Assembly: GCA_910576985.1 (NCBI GenBank)
Contig: CAJTLA010000005.1
Span: forward strand, 1-39,048
DNA from: an uncultured Bacilli bacterium
Lineage (GTDB): Bacteria > Bacillota_I > Bacilli_A > RF39 > UBA660
Length of the DNA stretch: 39,048 nt
Direction of reading: 5' to 3'
The position numbers were made by a program, and so were the translations under genes. Of this stretch, positions 26,273 through 33,773 are shown in pieces. The notes under the pieces were generated by a model. That model saw only the letters and a program-made list of their open reading frames with translations, had not been told where the DNA came from and did not search any database. Every line of letters begins with the position of its first letter. Within the stretch, counting starts at the first letter, position 1.

Positions 26273-26295
26273 ATTACAAAAAAATCTGTTAAAAT
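26267..26295 (+). promoter_or_regulatory. Strong promoter of the OLE RNA
   Basis: Consensus TTGACA (26267-26272), 17 bp, TAAAAT (26290-26295). It is the best -35/-10 pair in the window and predicts a start near 26302. Confidence 0.75.
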
Positions 26296-26301
26296 GTATA
26301 A

Positions 26302-26900
26302 CATGAATGGAAATGGCACATTATTCTAGTCAATTTCGATTATTATGAAGGTGGAACTAAAAAGTCACTAAAGAGCATATCTGTGAAACTTCTGGTGTTT
26401 GCTTCTTACGCCCAGTTTGGGGTGGATGCTGGGAGGTATAGATGGCCGGGCGACTGTAATGGCATACAGGACCGACCCTTCCATCTTGGAGACCTAACCT
26501 TGTTATTTCCCTATACACGAAAGTTGATGGAGAAGTGACGACTTAGGATTAAACCTACTATGTGATGATAAGTTACGAGTAGTGTAGCTTGTCCTGAGTG
26601 AGTATTTGGGAATTATTGAACGATTTTAATTTGATTGGCCAACCAAATTAAATGATTGCAATATGAAACAGTACTTGCAAAAGGGAATTAATAATAAATC
26701 GAGTTGTTGAGGAAATCTCCTAGAGTGTCTATTCATATGGGATTGCAGTGCGTACTCAGTGGTAATCAAGTCATATATTCGGTGACGATATATTTACTTT
26801 TGTAATGGGGAACCCCTTTTCTGGTAACGGAAAAGTTTGAAGTAAGGGAAATCCTACTTGACCTAAGACGTAAAGTTTACTATATGAATAGCCATTTTTT
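26302..26900 (+). ncRNA. ole: OLE RNA (ornate, large, extremophilic RNA)
   Basis: About 600 bases without a credible ORF, more G/C-balanced than the flanks and full of helices: CTGTA/TACAG (around 26454-26470), a 9-bp hairpin TTTAATTTG/CAAATTAAA (26625-26652), GGGG/CCCC near 26806-26818. The 5' AAATGGC (26311-26317) pairs with 3' GCCATTT (26891-26897), closing the molecule, and a T run follows. Length (~610 nt in the family) and the position directly before an oapA-type gene match OLE RNA, which with OapA forms a membrane ribonucleoprotein linked to growth under alcohol, cold and metal or nutrient stress in anaerobic and alkaliphilic Bacillota. I cannot check the covariance model. ROOL or GOLLD are alternatives, less likely given the neighbour. 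Ends are estimates. Confidence 0.82.
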
Positions 26901-26919
26901 TTTATATTTGAGGTGTATG

Positions 26920-27501
26920 ATGGGAAGATATATTGACGAACTAAAAAAAAATAAAAAACTAAAAAAAGAAAAAAAATTAGTAGATTATAAATGGGTTTTA
27001 AAAATCTCCATAATCGCATTTACCTTATCCATTATGTTTTCACTACTATCAGAAACCATAATGCCTAACGTAAATATACTTGTGGGAATCATTATTTTGA
27101 TTGCCTTTATTGCCTTAGGAATTCTATTTGACATGATTGGAGTTTCAGTAACTGCAGCAGACGAAACACCATTTCATTCCATGGCATCTAGAAAAGTAAG
27201 AGGAGCAAAAATCGCTGTCAAATTCAAAAAAAATGCTGACAAAGTATCTTCATTTTGTAACGATGTTATTGGAGACATCTGTGGTATTGTATCTGGATCA
27301 ACAGGAGCCATTTTAGCCCTTACCATTTCAAATTCTATGAATATAGATCCACTCATTGTAAGTCTATTCGTAACAGCAATCATAGCAGCCCTAACAATTG
27401 GTGGAAAAGCGATGGGAAAAAGTATCGCTGTCAATAAAAGTAATATCATTTTATATGAGTTCTCTAAAACAGTATCACTCTTTTACAATCCAAAAAAGTG
27501 A
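26920..27501 (+). CDS. oapA: OLE-associated membrane protein OapA
   Basis: The 193-residue protein has four hydrophobic spans in two pairs (about residues 32-52, 58-78, then ~130-150 and 155-175). The central stretch contains FDMIGVSVTAADE, the basic MASRKVRGAK, and NDVIGDICGIVSGSTGA, the acidic-rich pattern I associate with OapA. It binds OLE RNA and anchors it in the membrane in Bacillus halodurans relatives. AGGTG (26911-26915) is followed by ATG 26917 and ATG 26920; I choose 26920 for spacing. An in-frame ATG at 26884 falls inside the closing stem of the RNA and is rejected. The stop codon lies in a terminator arm. Confidence 0.85.
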   Translation: MGRYIDELKKNKKLKKEKKLVDYKWVLKISIIAFTLSIMFSLLSETIMPNVNILVGIIILIAFIALGILFDMIGVSVTAADETPFHSMASRKVRGAKIAVKFKKNADKVSSFCNDVIGDICGIVSGSTGAILALTISNSMNIDPLIVSLFVTAIIAALTIGGKAMGKSIAVNKSNIILYEFSKTVSLFYNPKK

Positions 27502-27510
27502 TACTTTTTT
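27471..27510 (+). terminator. Terminator of oapA
   Basis: AGTATCACT (27471-27479) pairs perfectly with AGTGATACT (27497-27505), followed by six T. Both arms overlap the end of the gene. Confidence 0.8.
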
Positions 27511-27511
27511 C

Positions 27512-27541
27512 TTGACTTTCGAAAGATAAACCGATTATAAT
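27512..27541 (+). promoter_or_regulatory. Promoter of rubrerythrin
   Basis: TTGACT (27512-27517), 18 bp, TATAAT (27536-27541). Confidence 0.65.
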
Positions 27542-27548
27542 ATAGAAG

Positions 27549-27564
27549 AATGATCAAAATCATT
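27549..27564. promoter_or_regulatory. Inverted repeat at the rubrerythrin transcription start
   Basis: AATGAT-CAAA-ATCATT lies just after the -10, a classic repressor position. Rubrerythrin genes are often PerR-controlled, but this repeat does not match the PerR box consensus well. Confidence 0.3.
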
Positions 27565-27586
27565 GTATTAGAAAGAAGGGAAAAAA

Positions 27587-28126
27587 ATGAACTTAAAAGG
27601 AACAAAAACAGAACAAAATTTAATGGCAGCATTTGCAGGAGAAAGCCAAGCTAGAAATAAATATACCTATTATGCATCAAAAGCAAAAAAAGAAGGATAT
27701 GAACAAGTTGCAGCTATTTTTGAAGAAACAGCAGGAAACGAAAAAGAGCATGCGAAAATGTGGTTTAAACTATTACATGAAGGAGAAATCCCATCAACGA
27801 TAGAGAACTTAGAAGATGCAGCCAATGGAGAAAACTATGAATGGACAGAAATGTATAATGAATTTGCGAAAACAGCACGTGAAGAAGGATTTGACCATAT
27901 TGCTTTTCTATTTGAAGGTGTAGGAAAAATTGAAAAAGAACATGAAGAAAGATATAAAACATTACTAGCAAATATTAAAGAAGGAAAAGTCTTTGAAAAA
28001 ACAGAAAAAACAATGTGGGTATGTCGTAACTGTGGACATGTTCACTTTGGAGAAAAAGCACCAGAAGTATGTCCAATCTGTTCACACCCAAAAGCATATT
28101 TTGAATTAAAAGCAACTAATTATTAA
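27587..28126 (+). CDS. rbr: Rubrerythrin
   Basis: The 179-residue protein has an N-terminal ferritin-like di-iron domain (AGESQARNKYTYYA with E19, then ETAGNEKEHAKMW near residues 47-59, a second E-x2-H helix KIEKEHEERY) and a C-terminal rubredoxin-type iron site with VCRNCG and VCPICSHP. It reduces hydrogen peroxide in the cytosol of anaerobes with electrons from rubredoxin or NADH partners. AGAAGGG precedes ATG 27587. It has its own promoter and terminator, so it is monocistronic. Length and ligands are complete. Confidence 0.95.
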   Translation: MNLKGTKTEQNLMAAFAGESQARNKYTYYASKAKKEGYEQVAAIFEETAGNEKEHAKMWFKLLHEGEIPSTIENLEDAANGENYEWTEMYNEFAKTAREEGFDHIAFLFEGVGKIEKEHEERYKTLLANIKEGKVFEKTEKTMWVCRNCGHVHFGEKAPEVCPICSHPKAYFELKATNY

Positions 28127-28148
28127 AAATAGGGAAACCTATTTTTTT
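28125..28148 (+). terminator. Terminator of rubrerythrin
   Basis: AAATAGG (28127-28133) pairs with CCTATTT (28138-28144), GAAA tetraloop, extended by A-T pairs and a T run to 28148. Confidence 0.8.
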
Positions 28149-28153
28149 CAAAT

Positions 28154-28804
28154 ATGATGCTAAAAGAGTTAAACAAAGAATATGACAAACTAGGACAAAA
28201 ATATGGTGCCAAAGAACTAGATTCGATTTATAACGGTGGGTTAGAACAGAATCCAGACATATGCTTTGTATTTATGAATCCAACAAAAAAAATTCTTGCC
28301 TCTAGTAAAGAATGGAAAGGATTAAAATCTCCTTGGATCGGAACAAAAAACATATGGGATTTATTTGTCCAAGTAGACTTATTGAATCCAAACATATATC
28401 AAAAAATAAAATCATTAAAGCGGGAAGAATGGACAGAAGCATTTGCAGAAGAAGTCTATGAAGATATCAAGAAACATAAATACTTTATTACAAACTTGGG
28501 AAAATGTACACAAATAGATGCAAGACCACTTCCAGATTCTGTATATAAACAGTATTTACACCTATTATATAAAGAATTTGAAATCGTAAAACCAAAAATC
28601 ATTATCTTATTTGGAAACCAAGTCAGTAGTATTGTATTAGACCAAAAAATTAAGGTGTCACAAGTAAGAAAACAATGCTTTTTCAAGACCATCAACAATA
28701 CGACTTATAAATTTTATGCAGTCTATTATCCAATCGGAAATGGCAGATTTCATTTAAACCATGCAATAGAAGACATCAAATGGATTATCCATGAGAATGT
28801 ATAG
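28154..28804 (+). CDS. Uracil-DNA-glycosylase-superfamily protein
   Basis: The 216-residue protein has the superfamily landmarks FVFMNPTKK (about residues 36-44, motif 1), TNLGKCTQIDARPL (about 115-128), a KPKIIILFGNQVS strand and a late YYPIGNGRFHLNHAIEDI (motif 2 region with H). It is likely a DNA-repair glycosylase-fold protein or an inactive relative; the normally catalytic D/H in motif 1 is not obvious, so activity is uncertain. ATG 28154 (or 28157) comes six to nine bases after the rubrerythrin terminator with no Shine-Dalgarno, which is unusual for this window. Confidence 0.75.
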   Translation: MMLKELNKEYDKLGQKYGAKELDSIYNGGLEQNPDICFVFMNPTKKILASSKEWKGLKSPWIGTKNIWDLFVQVDLLNPNIYQKIKSLKREEWTEAFAEEVYEDIKKHKYFITNLGKCTQIDARPLPDSVYKQYLHLLYKEFEIVKPKIIILFGNQVSSIVLDQKIKVSQVRKQCFFKTINNTTYKFYAVYYPIGNGRFHLNHAIEDIKWIIHENV

Positions 28805-28812
28805 CAAACTGT

Positions 28813-28850
28813 AAACCAAACAAAAAAATATTTTGTTTCGTTTTTTTTTA
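28813..28850 (+). terminator. Terminator before folD
   Basis: AAACAAAA (28818-28825) pairs with TTTTGTTT (28831-28838), extended past one mismatch by C-G and A-T pairs, then a long T run to 28849. Confidence 0.7.
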
Positions 28851-28888
28851 TGATATAGTAGTATTATGGAAGTAATAGAGGTGGTTTT

Positions 28889-29731
28889 ATGAGTCAGATT
28901 TTAGATGGAAAAGAAATAAGCAAACATATAAAAGAAGAGCTGACTTCAAAAGTAAAAACTTGCATGATCAAACCAAGCATAGCAGTAGTTCAGGTAGGAG
29001 AAGAAGCCTCGACAACCCCTTATGTAAATGCAATATCTAAAACCGCAAATGAAATTGGAATCAATTTTCGACTATTTCAGTATGCATTTGACACAAAAGA
29101 ACGAGAAATTATAAATAAAATAGTAGAATTAAATAATGACGAATACGTAGATGGCATCATTGTGCAATTGCCGCTCCCAAATGGAATGAGCACAAAAAGA
29201 ATAGTGAATGCAATCGATGTATCAAAAGACATTGATGGACTAACTGACAAAAATATCGCTCGTTTTTATACAAACCGAAAATGTTTTATACCATGTCCAG
29301 CCCAAGCAGTTATGGAATTACTTCGATTAAGTGAAATTGAAGTAAACGGAAAACATGTCGTAATGATAGGGAGAAGCCATTTAATTGGAAAACCACTTGC
29401 ACAACTACTAATGAAAAAAGATGCAACAGTGACGATTTGTCACTCAAAAACAGAAAATCTACAACAGATCACAACAATAGCAGATATAATCATTACAGCA
29501 ACAGGTCAAAAAGACTTGATAAAAGAAAATATGATAAAAGAAGGCGCAATTATCATAGACATAGGAAATACAAAAGAAAATGAGAAAACATATGGCGATG
29601 TGAAATTCGATGAAGTATCCAAAAAAGCGGCTTATCTTACAAAAGCTTCAGATGGAATTGGTCCAATGACAGTAATAATGTTACTGAAAAATGTAATTGA
29701 ATGTTATAATAATAAAATTACTAGTAAATAA
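28889..29731 (+). CDS. folD: Methylene-THF dehydrogenase (FolD), catalytic lysine replaced
   Basis: The 280-residue enzyme has VQVGEEAS, VQLPLPNG, KDIDGLT, PCPAQAVMELL, the Rossmann GRSHLIGKPLA and ASDGIGPMTVIMLLKN. FolD oxidises 5,10-methylene-THF with NADP and hydrolyses methenyl-THF to 10-formyl-THF. The YVxxK motif reads Y45-V-N-A-I49; an ungapped alignment with E. coli FolD places Ile where the lysine essential for cyclohydrolase sits. It may therefore be a dehydrogenase only, with another enzyme such as FchA supplying the hydrolase (inference). AGAGGTGG precedes ATG 28889. The next gene follows 18 bases later. Confidence 0.93.
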   Translation: MSQILDGKEISKHIKEELTSKVKTCMIKPSIAVVQVGEEASTTPYVNAISKTANEIGINFRLFQYAFDTKEREIINKIVELNNDEYVDGIIVQLPLPNGMSTKRIVNAIDVSKDIDGLTDKNIARFYTNRKCFIPCPAQAVMELLRLSEIEVNGKHVVMIGRSHLIGKPLAQLLMKKDATVTICHSKTENLQQITTIADIIITATGQKDLIKENMIKEGAIIIDIGNTKENEKTYGDVKFDEVSKKAAYLTKASDGIGPMTVIMLLKNVIECYNNKITSK

Positions 29732-29749
29732 TAATACTGGTGATTTTTT

Positions 29750-30532
29750 ATGAAAAATATTTTAATAACAGGAGCAAGAAGTGGAATTGCGCACCATTTA
29801 ATACAAGCATTATTAAAAAAAGAATATCATATTTATGCATCCGTCCACACAAAAAAAGAATTAGAACAATTACAAAAAAAATATCAAGAAGAATTACATA
29901 TCACATGCTTAAAATTAGACATAAAAAATAAAGAAGACTGGAAACAACTAGATTCTATAGATATTGATATTTACCTAGCAAATGCAGCAATAGGAGTGGG
30001 TGGAAGCATTATCAACATGAATATAGATAGAGTTCGTGACAATTACGAAACCAATATCTTTGCCAACTTAGAATTATTACAATATATTTTACAAAAAATG
30101 GAGAAAAAAAGAAGCGGAAAAATCATTATGATGGCTTCACTAGCGGGAATCGTACCAATTCCTTTCTTAGGCAGTTATTGCTCTACAAAATCGAGTTTAA
30201 TAAAATGGATGGAATGCCTGCGATTAGAATTACTAGAATCAAACATCCCAATTCAATTATCAATCATAGAACCAGGATTATATCGTACTGGATTTAATCA
30301 AGTCATGTTTGAAAACAAATACCCAGAAATAGAAAGCGATCATTATTTTGAAGATATCTTAAATTGGTTACATAAACAAGATAAACTACTACTCACTGCA
30401 ACAAAAAAAGATATGAATTCCATTGTTTCAAAAATTTGTAAAGCAATAGAATCAGAAAAACCAAAATTCATCTACCGCGCTCCCATCAATCAAGTGTTAA
30501 TCGCTAAAATATATCAGTTGTTTTTTACTTAG
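29750..30532 (+). CDS. Short-chain dehydrogenase/reductase
   Basis: The 260-residue classical SDR has the cofactor loop TGARSGIA (residues 7-14, GxxxGxG with last G as A), LDIKNKEDW, NAAIGVGG, and the catalytic triad S (MMASLAG) with YCSTKSS (Y-x3-K). An EPGLYRTGF follows. The substrate is unknown. The R after TGA hints at NADP preference. GGTGA precedes ATG 29750; it is likely cotranscribed with folD. Confidence 0.88.
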   Translation: MKNILITGARSGIAHHLIQALLKKEYHIYASVHTKKELEQLQKKYQEELHITCLKLDIKNKEDWKQLDSIDIDIYLANAAIGVGGSIINMNIDRVRDNYETNIFANLELLQYILQKMEKKRSGKIIMMASLAGIVPIPFLGSYCSTKSSLIKWMECLRLELLESNIPIQLSIIEPGLYRTGFNQVMFENKYPEIESDHYFEDILNWLHKQDKLLLTATKKDMNSIVSKICKAIESEKPKFIYRAPINQVLIAKIYQLFFT

Positions 30533-30546
30533 TAAAATGTTATACT
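30518..30546 (+). promoter_or_regulatory. Promoter of the 97-residue protein gene
   Basis: TTGTTT (30518-30523), 17 bp, extended -10 TGTTATACT (30538-30546). A dyad TTAGTA/TACTAA (30529-30534, 30543-30548) overlaps the -10. The -35 lies in the SDR coding end. Confidence 0.6.
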
Positions 30547-30561
30547 AAAAGAGGTGATAAA

Positions 30562-30855
30562 ATGGCACAATTAGAATTTTATGAAAATGAAACAATTGAA
30601 GTAATGGATACGCAAGCATGGATGCAATCAGAAGAACAAACAATAGAAGTTCAACTAATTGTAACCAATCAACGCTTTATTGCGTTCCAAGAAACAAAAG
30701 AACAAGAGAAAACAGTGATTTGCTCTTTAAAACTAGAAGAATTTGAAAGAGTAGAACATCAGGAACGAAATACAACTTGTTGGTTAAAAGAAAATAAATT
30801 TATTCACTTTGATAGTGATCCAATTGGGACATATTTAGAAAAAATTATTGGATAA
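30562..30855 (+). CDS. Small beta-rich protein, possibly bacterial PH-like
   Basis: The 97-residue protein is not recognised with certainty. It alternates short predicted strands: VQLIVTNQRFIAFQET, TVICSLKLEEFERVEHQE and NKFIHFDSD. The LIVTNQRFI phrase is typical of bacterial PH domains, which often read LTNKRLI. No signal peptide or span. It has its own promoter, AGAGGTGA before ATG 30562, and its own terminator, so it is probably a free-standing cytosolic protein. Confidence 0.65.
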   Translation: MAQLEFYENETIEVMDTQAWMQSEEQTIEVQLIVTNQRFIAFQETKEQEKTVICSLKLEEFERVEHQERNTTCWLKENKFIHFDSDPIGTYLEKIIG

Positions 30856-30877
30856 AGTGAAAAAAATCACTTTTTTT
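30854..30877 (+). terminator. Terminator of the 97-residue protein gene
   Basis: AAAGTGA (30854-30860) pairs with TCACTTT (30867-30873) over an A6 loop, with T continuing to 30877. Confidence 0.75.
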
Positions 30878-30909
30878 CTTATTATAATTAAAAATGGAGT
30901 TGAAAAAAT

Positions 30910-31929
30910 ATGGAAAAAAATAGAATTATATGGTTAGACATTTTAAAAATAATTGCTTGTTTTCTAGTAATTATCAATCATAGTGGATCTTATATATTTG
31001 AATATACAACATATAATCCATTTTCCGTTTTATTTTATTCCATTCATTTTGCGCTTTGTAAAATGGGAGTACCTATATTTTTAATGACAACAGGCTATTT
31101 ACTATTATTAAATACAGAAACAAAATATAAAAATAACTTAAAAAGAGTATTTAGAATACTAATTCCATTAATAATCATGTCTTTTATTGCATATATAAGT
31201 CAAAATGGATTTCATATCAAAAATTTCATTGTTTCATTTCTAAATGATCCAATATGGATTGTGTTCTGGTATTTATATATGCTTTGTGGACTTTATCTAA
31301 TTCTTCCATTTATAAGAAAAATGATCAGAAATTTTGAATTAGTGGATTTTAGAAATTTCATCATAATTTGTTTGGTCATTCCTGGAATAATACCAATCAT
31401 TCAAATGATATTTCATATTAGCATTAGCGCCTATTTTACACTAGCGCTCATATCTTATCCAATTGTATATAGTGTAGCAGGAATATATTTATCAAAAATA
31501 GAGCTTAACAAAAGAAACCGAAATATTGCTTTTCTCTCCTTTTTAATTCCAATTATAATATTTACATTATCATTATATTTGCCATTCTTAAAAACAAAAG
31601 AAATCTCTTATTTGTTAGATAGCTGTAACTACATAACAACATCTTTACCAGCTTTATCATTATTTTATTTGATCAGATATTTTTTCAGCAATAAATCATT
31701 CAAAAAAATAATAGAAAATAGTATTTCTCAAATATCAATGATAACATTTGGAATATATTTATTTCACTTTTTATTTTTAATAAAAATGTCAAAAATCATA
31801 GTAATACAACATATTTTTCTATGGAACCCCTATATTGGAATCATCTGTTTCCAATGGATTTGCTTTATCATTTGCGGAATAATCACTTATTTATTAAGAA
31901 AAATTCCAATTGTGAGAAAATTTTTGTAA
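30910..31929 (+). CDS. Acyltransferase 3 family membrane protein
   Basis: The 339-residue, roughly ten-span protein begins with IWLDILKIIACFLVIINHSG, including the conserved histidine near residue 24, then MGVPIFLMTTGYLLL and KNNLKRVFRILIPLI, all hallmarks of PF01757. Such proteins O-acylate peptidoglycan or surface glycans. It is distinct from the acyltransferase at 7432 and lies outside the polymer locus. GGAG is nine bases before ATG 30910; TATAAT at 30883-30888 may be its -10, but no -35 is evident. Confidence 0.85.
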   Translation: MEKNRIIWLDILKIIACFLVIINHSGSYIFEYTTYNPFSVLFYSIHFALCKMGVPIFLMTTGYLLLLNTETKYKNNLKRVFRILIPLIIMSFIAYISQNGFHIKNFIVSFLNDPIWIVFWYLYMLCGLYLILPFIRKMIRNFELVDFRNFIIICLVIPGIIPIIQMIFHISISAYFTLALISYPIVYSVAGIYLSKIELNKRNRNIAFLSFLIPIIIFTLSLYLPFLKTKEISYLLDSCNYITTSLPALSLFYLIRYFFSNKSFKKIIENSISQISMITFGIYLFHFLFLIKMSKIIVIQHIFLWNPYIGIICFQWICFIICGIITYLLRKIPIVRKFL

Positions 31930-31946
31930 AAATGGAATTGTAAGTA

Positions 31947-31975
31947 TTGTCAAATAAATATAAATATGATATTAT
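31947..31975 (+). promoter_or_regulatory. Promoter of tRNA-Met
   Basis: TTGTCA (31947-31952), 17 bp, extended -10 TGATATTAT (31967-31975). Confidence 0.65.
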
Positions 31976-31990
31976 TGTATTGTTCCAAAT

Positions 31991-32067
31991 GGCGATGTAG
32001 CTCAGTTGGCTAGAGCAACTGGTTCATACCCAGTAGGTCGGTGGTTCGAATCCACTCGTCGCTACCA
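31991..32067 (+). tRNA. trnM: tRNA-Met (anticodon CAU)
   Basis: A complete cloverleaf: acceptor GGCGATG with CGTCGCT (G-U first pair), D arm GCTCAGTTGGCTAGAGC, anticodon stem ACTGG/CCAGT with CAT at 32025-32027, T arm GTGG-TTCGAAT-CCAC and encoded CCA. The first pair and D arm fit elongator Met; tRNA-Ile with a lysidine-modified CAU is the alternative. Confidence 0.93.
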
Positions 32068-32077
32068 TTTGAAAATC

Positions 32078-32100
32078 ACTAGATCGATGATCTAGTTTTT
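32078..32100 (+). terminator. Terminator of tRNA-Met
   Basis: ACTAGATC (32078-32085) pairs perfectly with GATCTAGT (32089-32096), 3-nt loop, then T to 32100. Confidence 0.8.
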
Positions 32101-32206
32101 ATTTACAAATCAATCACGATTGTAATCACAACATAACACAATTGTAAAAAATCATTGATGGAAAAAAAGACCTTAAAATAGTATACTGAAATAGGAGAGA
32201 GATAAA

Positions 32207-32656
32207 ATGAAATTAGGAAACAAACTATTTCAAGCCAGAAAAAAAGCAGGCTTATCACAAGAAACAATCGCTCAAAAATTAGAAGTCAGTAGACAAACAA
32301 TTTCAAAATGGGAAACAGACGAAACAGTACCAGACATTTATCAAACAAAAGCATTAGCAGAACTATACCATTTATCGTTAGACGAACTAGTAGAATTTGA
32401 TATTGATTTGTTAGAAATAAAACAAGCAATTAAAAATTCTAATAAAGAAAAAGAAGCAAACATAGATTGGACGAAAGCATGGGGGAAAAAATATCCTGTA
32501 TTAATAACATATCAACAAAAAATAAACGTAAACGATTATGCCATACAAATCAGAAAAATGCTTTATCAACTACAACAAGAATATCATTATAATCACTTAG
32601 ATAGTATGTTAATATTAAAAGACATTTTATATCACGAATGGAAACAACAAAAATGA
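32207..32656 (+). CDS. XRE-family HTH regulator
   Basis: The 149-residue protein starts with a helix-turn-helix of the XRE/Cro type (residues ~4-58): LFQARKKAGLSQETIAQKLEVSRQTISKWE, with recognition helix SRQTISKWE. The C-terminal ~85 residues are not recognised. TATACT at 32182-32187 is a likely -10 without a clear -35. AGGAGAGAG precedes ATG 32207. The DUF3781 gene follows 14 bases after its stop, so the regulator may control that gene. Confidence 0.85.
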   Translation: MKLGNKLFQARKKAGLSQETIAQKLEVSRQTISKWETDETVPDIYQTKALAELYHLSLDELVEFDIDLLEIKQAIKNSNKEKEANIDWTKAWGKKYPVLITYQQKINVNDYAIQIRKMLYQLQQEYHYNHLDSMLILKDILYHEWKQQK

Positions 32657-32670
32657 ATGGAAGGATCAAT

Positions 32671-32916
32671 ATGAATAAAGAAGTCTTATTCGAAAATATC
32701 AACAAAATTCATACCACAAAAATGGGAATAGATAGAATTAAAAAAAACCTCAAGTTAGACACTAATGATGTAGTAGAATATTGTAAAAATAAAATATTAG
32801 AGAACAACTGCACAGTCTATAAACAAGGGAAAAATTGGTACTGTGAAATTGATCACATCAAAATAACAATTCATGCACATAGCTACACCATTATTACTGC
32901 GCATATCATAAAATGA
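32671..32916 (+). CDS. DUF3781 family protein
   Basis: The 81-residue protein matches DUF3781: LFENINKIHTTKMGIDRIKKNL, DVVEYCKNKI, KNWYCEIDHIKITIHAHSYTIITAH. No function is known for the family. GGAAGGA (32659-32665) selects ATG 32671; an in-frame ATG at 32638 overlaps the regulator and is rejected. Small XRE-DUF3781 pairs occur in other Bacillota, so the genes probably form an operon. Confidence 0.82.
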   Translation: MNKEVLFENINKIHTTKMGIDRIKKNLKLDTNDVVEYCKNKILENNCTVYKQGKNWYCEIDHIKITIHAHSYTIITAHIIK

Positions 32917-32920
32917 ATAT

Positions 32921-32942
32921 ACTAGATGAATAATCTAGTTTT
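32921..32942 (+). terminator. Terminator of the XRE-DUF3781 pair
   Basis: ACTAGAT (32921-32927) pairs with ATCTAGT (32933-32939), loop GAATA, followed by only four T. Confidence 0.6.
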
Positions 32943-32993
32943 CATGAATCAAAAATTAGAATCGCAAGAAACATTTACTAAAAATGGAAAATA

Positions 32994-33021
32994 CATTTGA
33001 TAGAAAAAATCTAATCAAATG
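32994..33021. promoter_or_regulatory. Candidate operator of the HTH-membrane gene
   Basis: CATTTGAT (32994-33001) and ATCAAATG (33014-33021) are perfect 8-bp arms 12 bases apart. They flank the promoter spacer from the -35 to just before the -10, an ideal place for autorepression by the XRE protein encoded next. Confidence 0.5.
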
Positions 33022-33028
33022 GTATAGT
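32997..33028 (+). promoter_or_regulatory. Promoter of the HTH-membrane gene
   Basis: TTGATA (32997-33002) and extended -10 TGGTATAGT (33020-33028). The 20-bp spacer is long, suggesting weak basal activity. Confidence 0.45.
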
Positions 33029-33050
33029 AGAAACAGAAAGGAGGAGCAAC

Positions 33051-33773
33051 ATGCTGGGTAAAACGATATTAAAAATAAGGAAGGAAAATAAGATGTCTCA
33101 AGAACAATTTGCAGAAACTTTAAACGTAACAAGACAAACAGTATCGAATTGGGAAAACTCAAAAAATTATCCAGACATTGAAACATTAATCAAAATTAGT
33201 AACGAATTTCATATTTCCTTAGACATCTTATTAAAAGGTGATAAAAGTATGATTCAAAAAATGGACAAAGACTTAAAAGCAAGTAAAATCTTTAAAACCA
33301 TAGCAACAATACTAATTTCACTGCTCATAGTGATCGGAATCACTTTTACAGTGAGCAAACAAATCAAAAAAGAACAACAAAAAAAGGACAATCAAAAATA
33401 TCAAACCATTATGATGAATATCAAACAACTAGGATTCAAAAAAGATGAAATGGGCTTTTACGCAATTACAGAAAATGGAATAAATTATAAAGTCTATACA
33501 AAAATGCCACAAGCAATTGAAGAGTATATTTCTTCTATTACTACAGAATGGAAAGAAGAAGAAGCCATCGCTGTCGATTATGATGGAAAAAACATGAAAG
33601 TGACATACCTAAACGAAAACAGAACAACGATATATCTCAAAAAAGATGGGACATTATTAAATGAAAAACAAAATAAAAACCATACCAATATTTATAACAA
33701 ATACAAAAAAAGAACCATCGAAATTGTAACAAGAACAGTCGAACTATTTGAAAACATTTATAACGAAGTATAA
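33051..33773 (+). CDS. XRE-family regulator with a membrane anchor
   Basis: The 240-residue protein has an N-terminal HTH (LKIRKENKMSQEQFAETLNVTRQTVSNWE, residues ~7-35), a single hydrophobic span (about residues 83-101) and a ~135-residue extracytoplasmic domain of unknown family with mixed strands and helices. This layout suits a membrane-bound one-component sensor. AGGAGG precedes ATG 33051. The perfect inverted repeat over its promoter suggests self-control (inference). Confidence 0.82.
   Translation: MLGKTILKIRKENKMSQEQFAETLNVTRQTVSNWENSKNYPDIETLIKISNEFHISLDILLKGDKSMIQKMDKDLKASKIFKTIATILISLLIVIGITFTVSKQIKKEQQKKDNQKYQTIMMNIKQLGFKKDEMGFYAITENGINYKVYTKMPQAIEEYISSITTEWKEEEAIAVDYDGKNMKVTYLNENRTTIYLKKDGTLLNEKQNKNHTNIYNKYKKRTIEIVTRTVELFENIYNEV

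Noticed and set aside
26302..26900. ROOL or GOLLD RNA, or coding sequence
   Set aside because: No long frame exists on either strand apart from shadows. ROOL and GOLLD are usually phage-linked, whereas an oapA-type gene follows directly here, favouring OLE.
26884..26919. N-terminal extension of OapA
   Set aside because: It would begin within the closing stem and T run of the RNA; a ribosome binding site lies after it.
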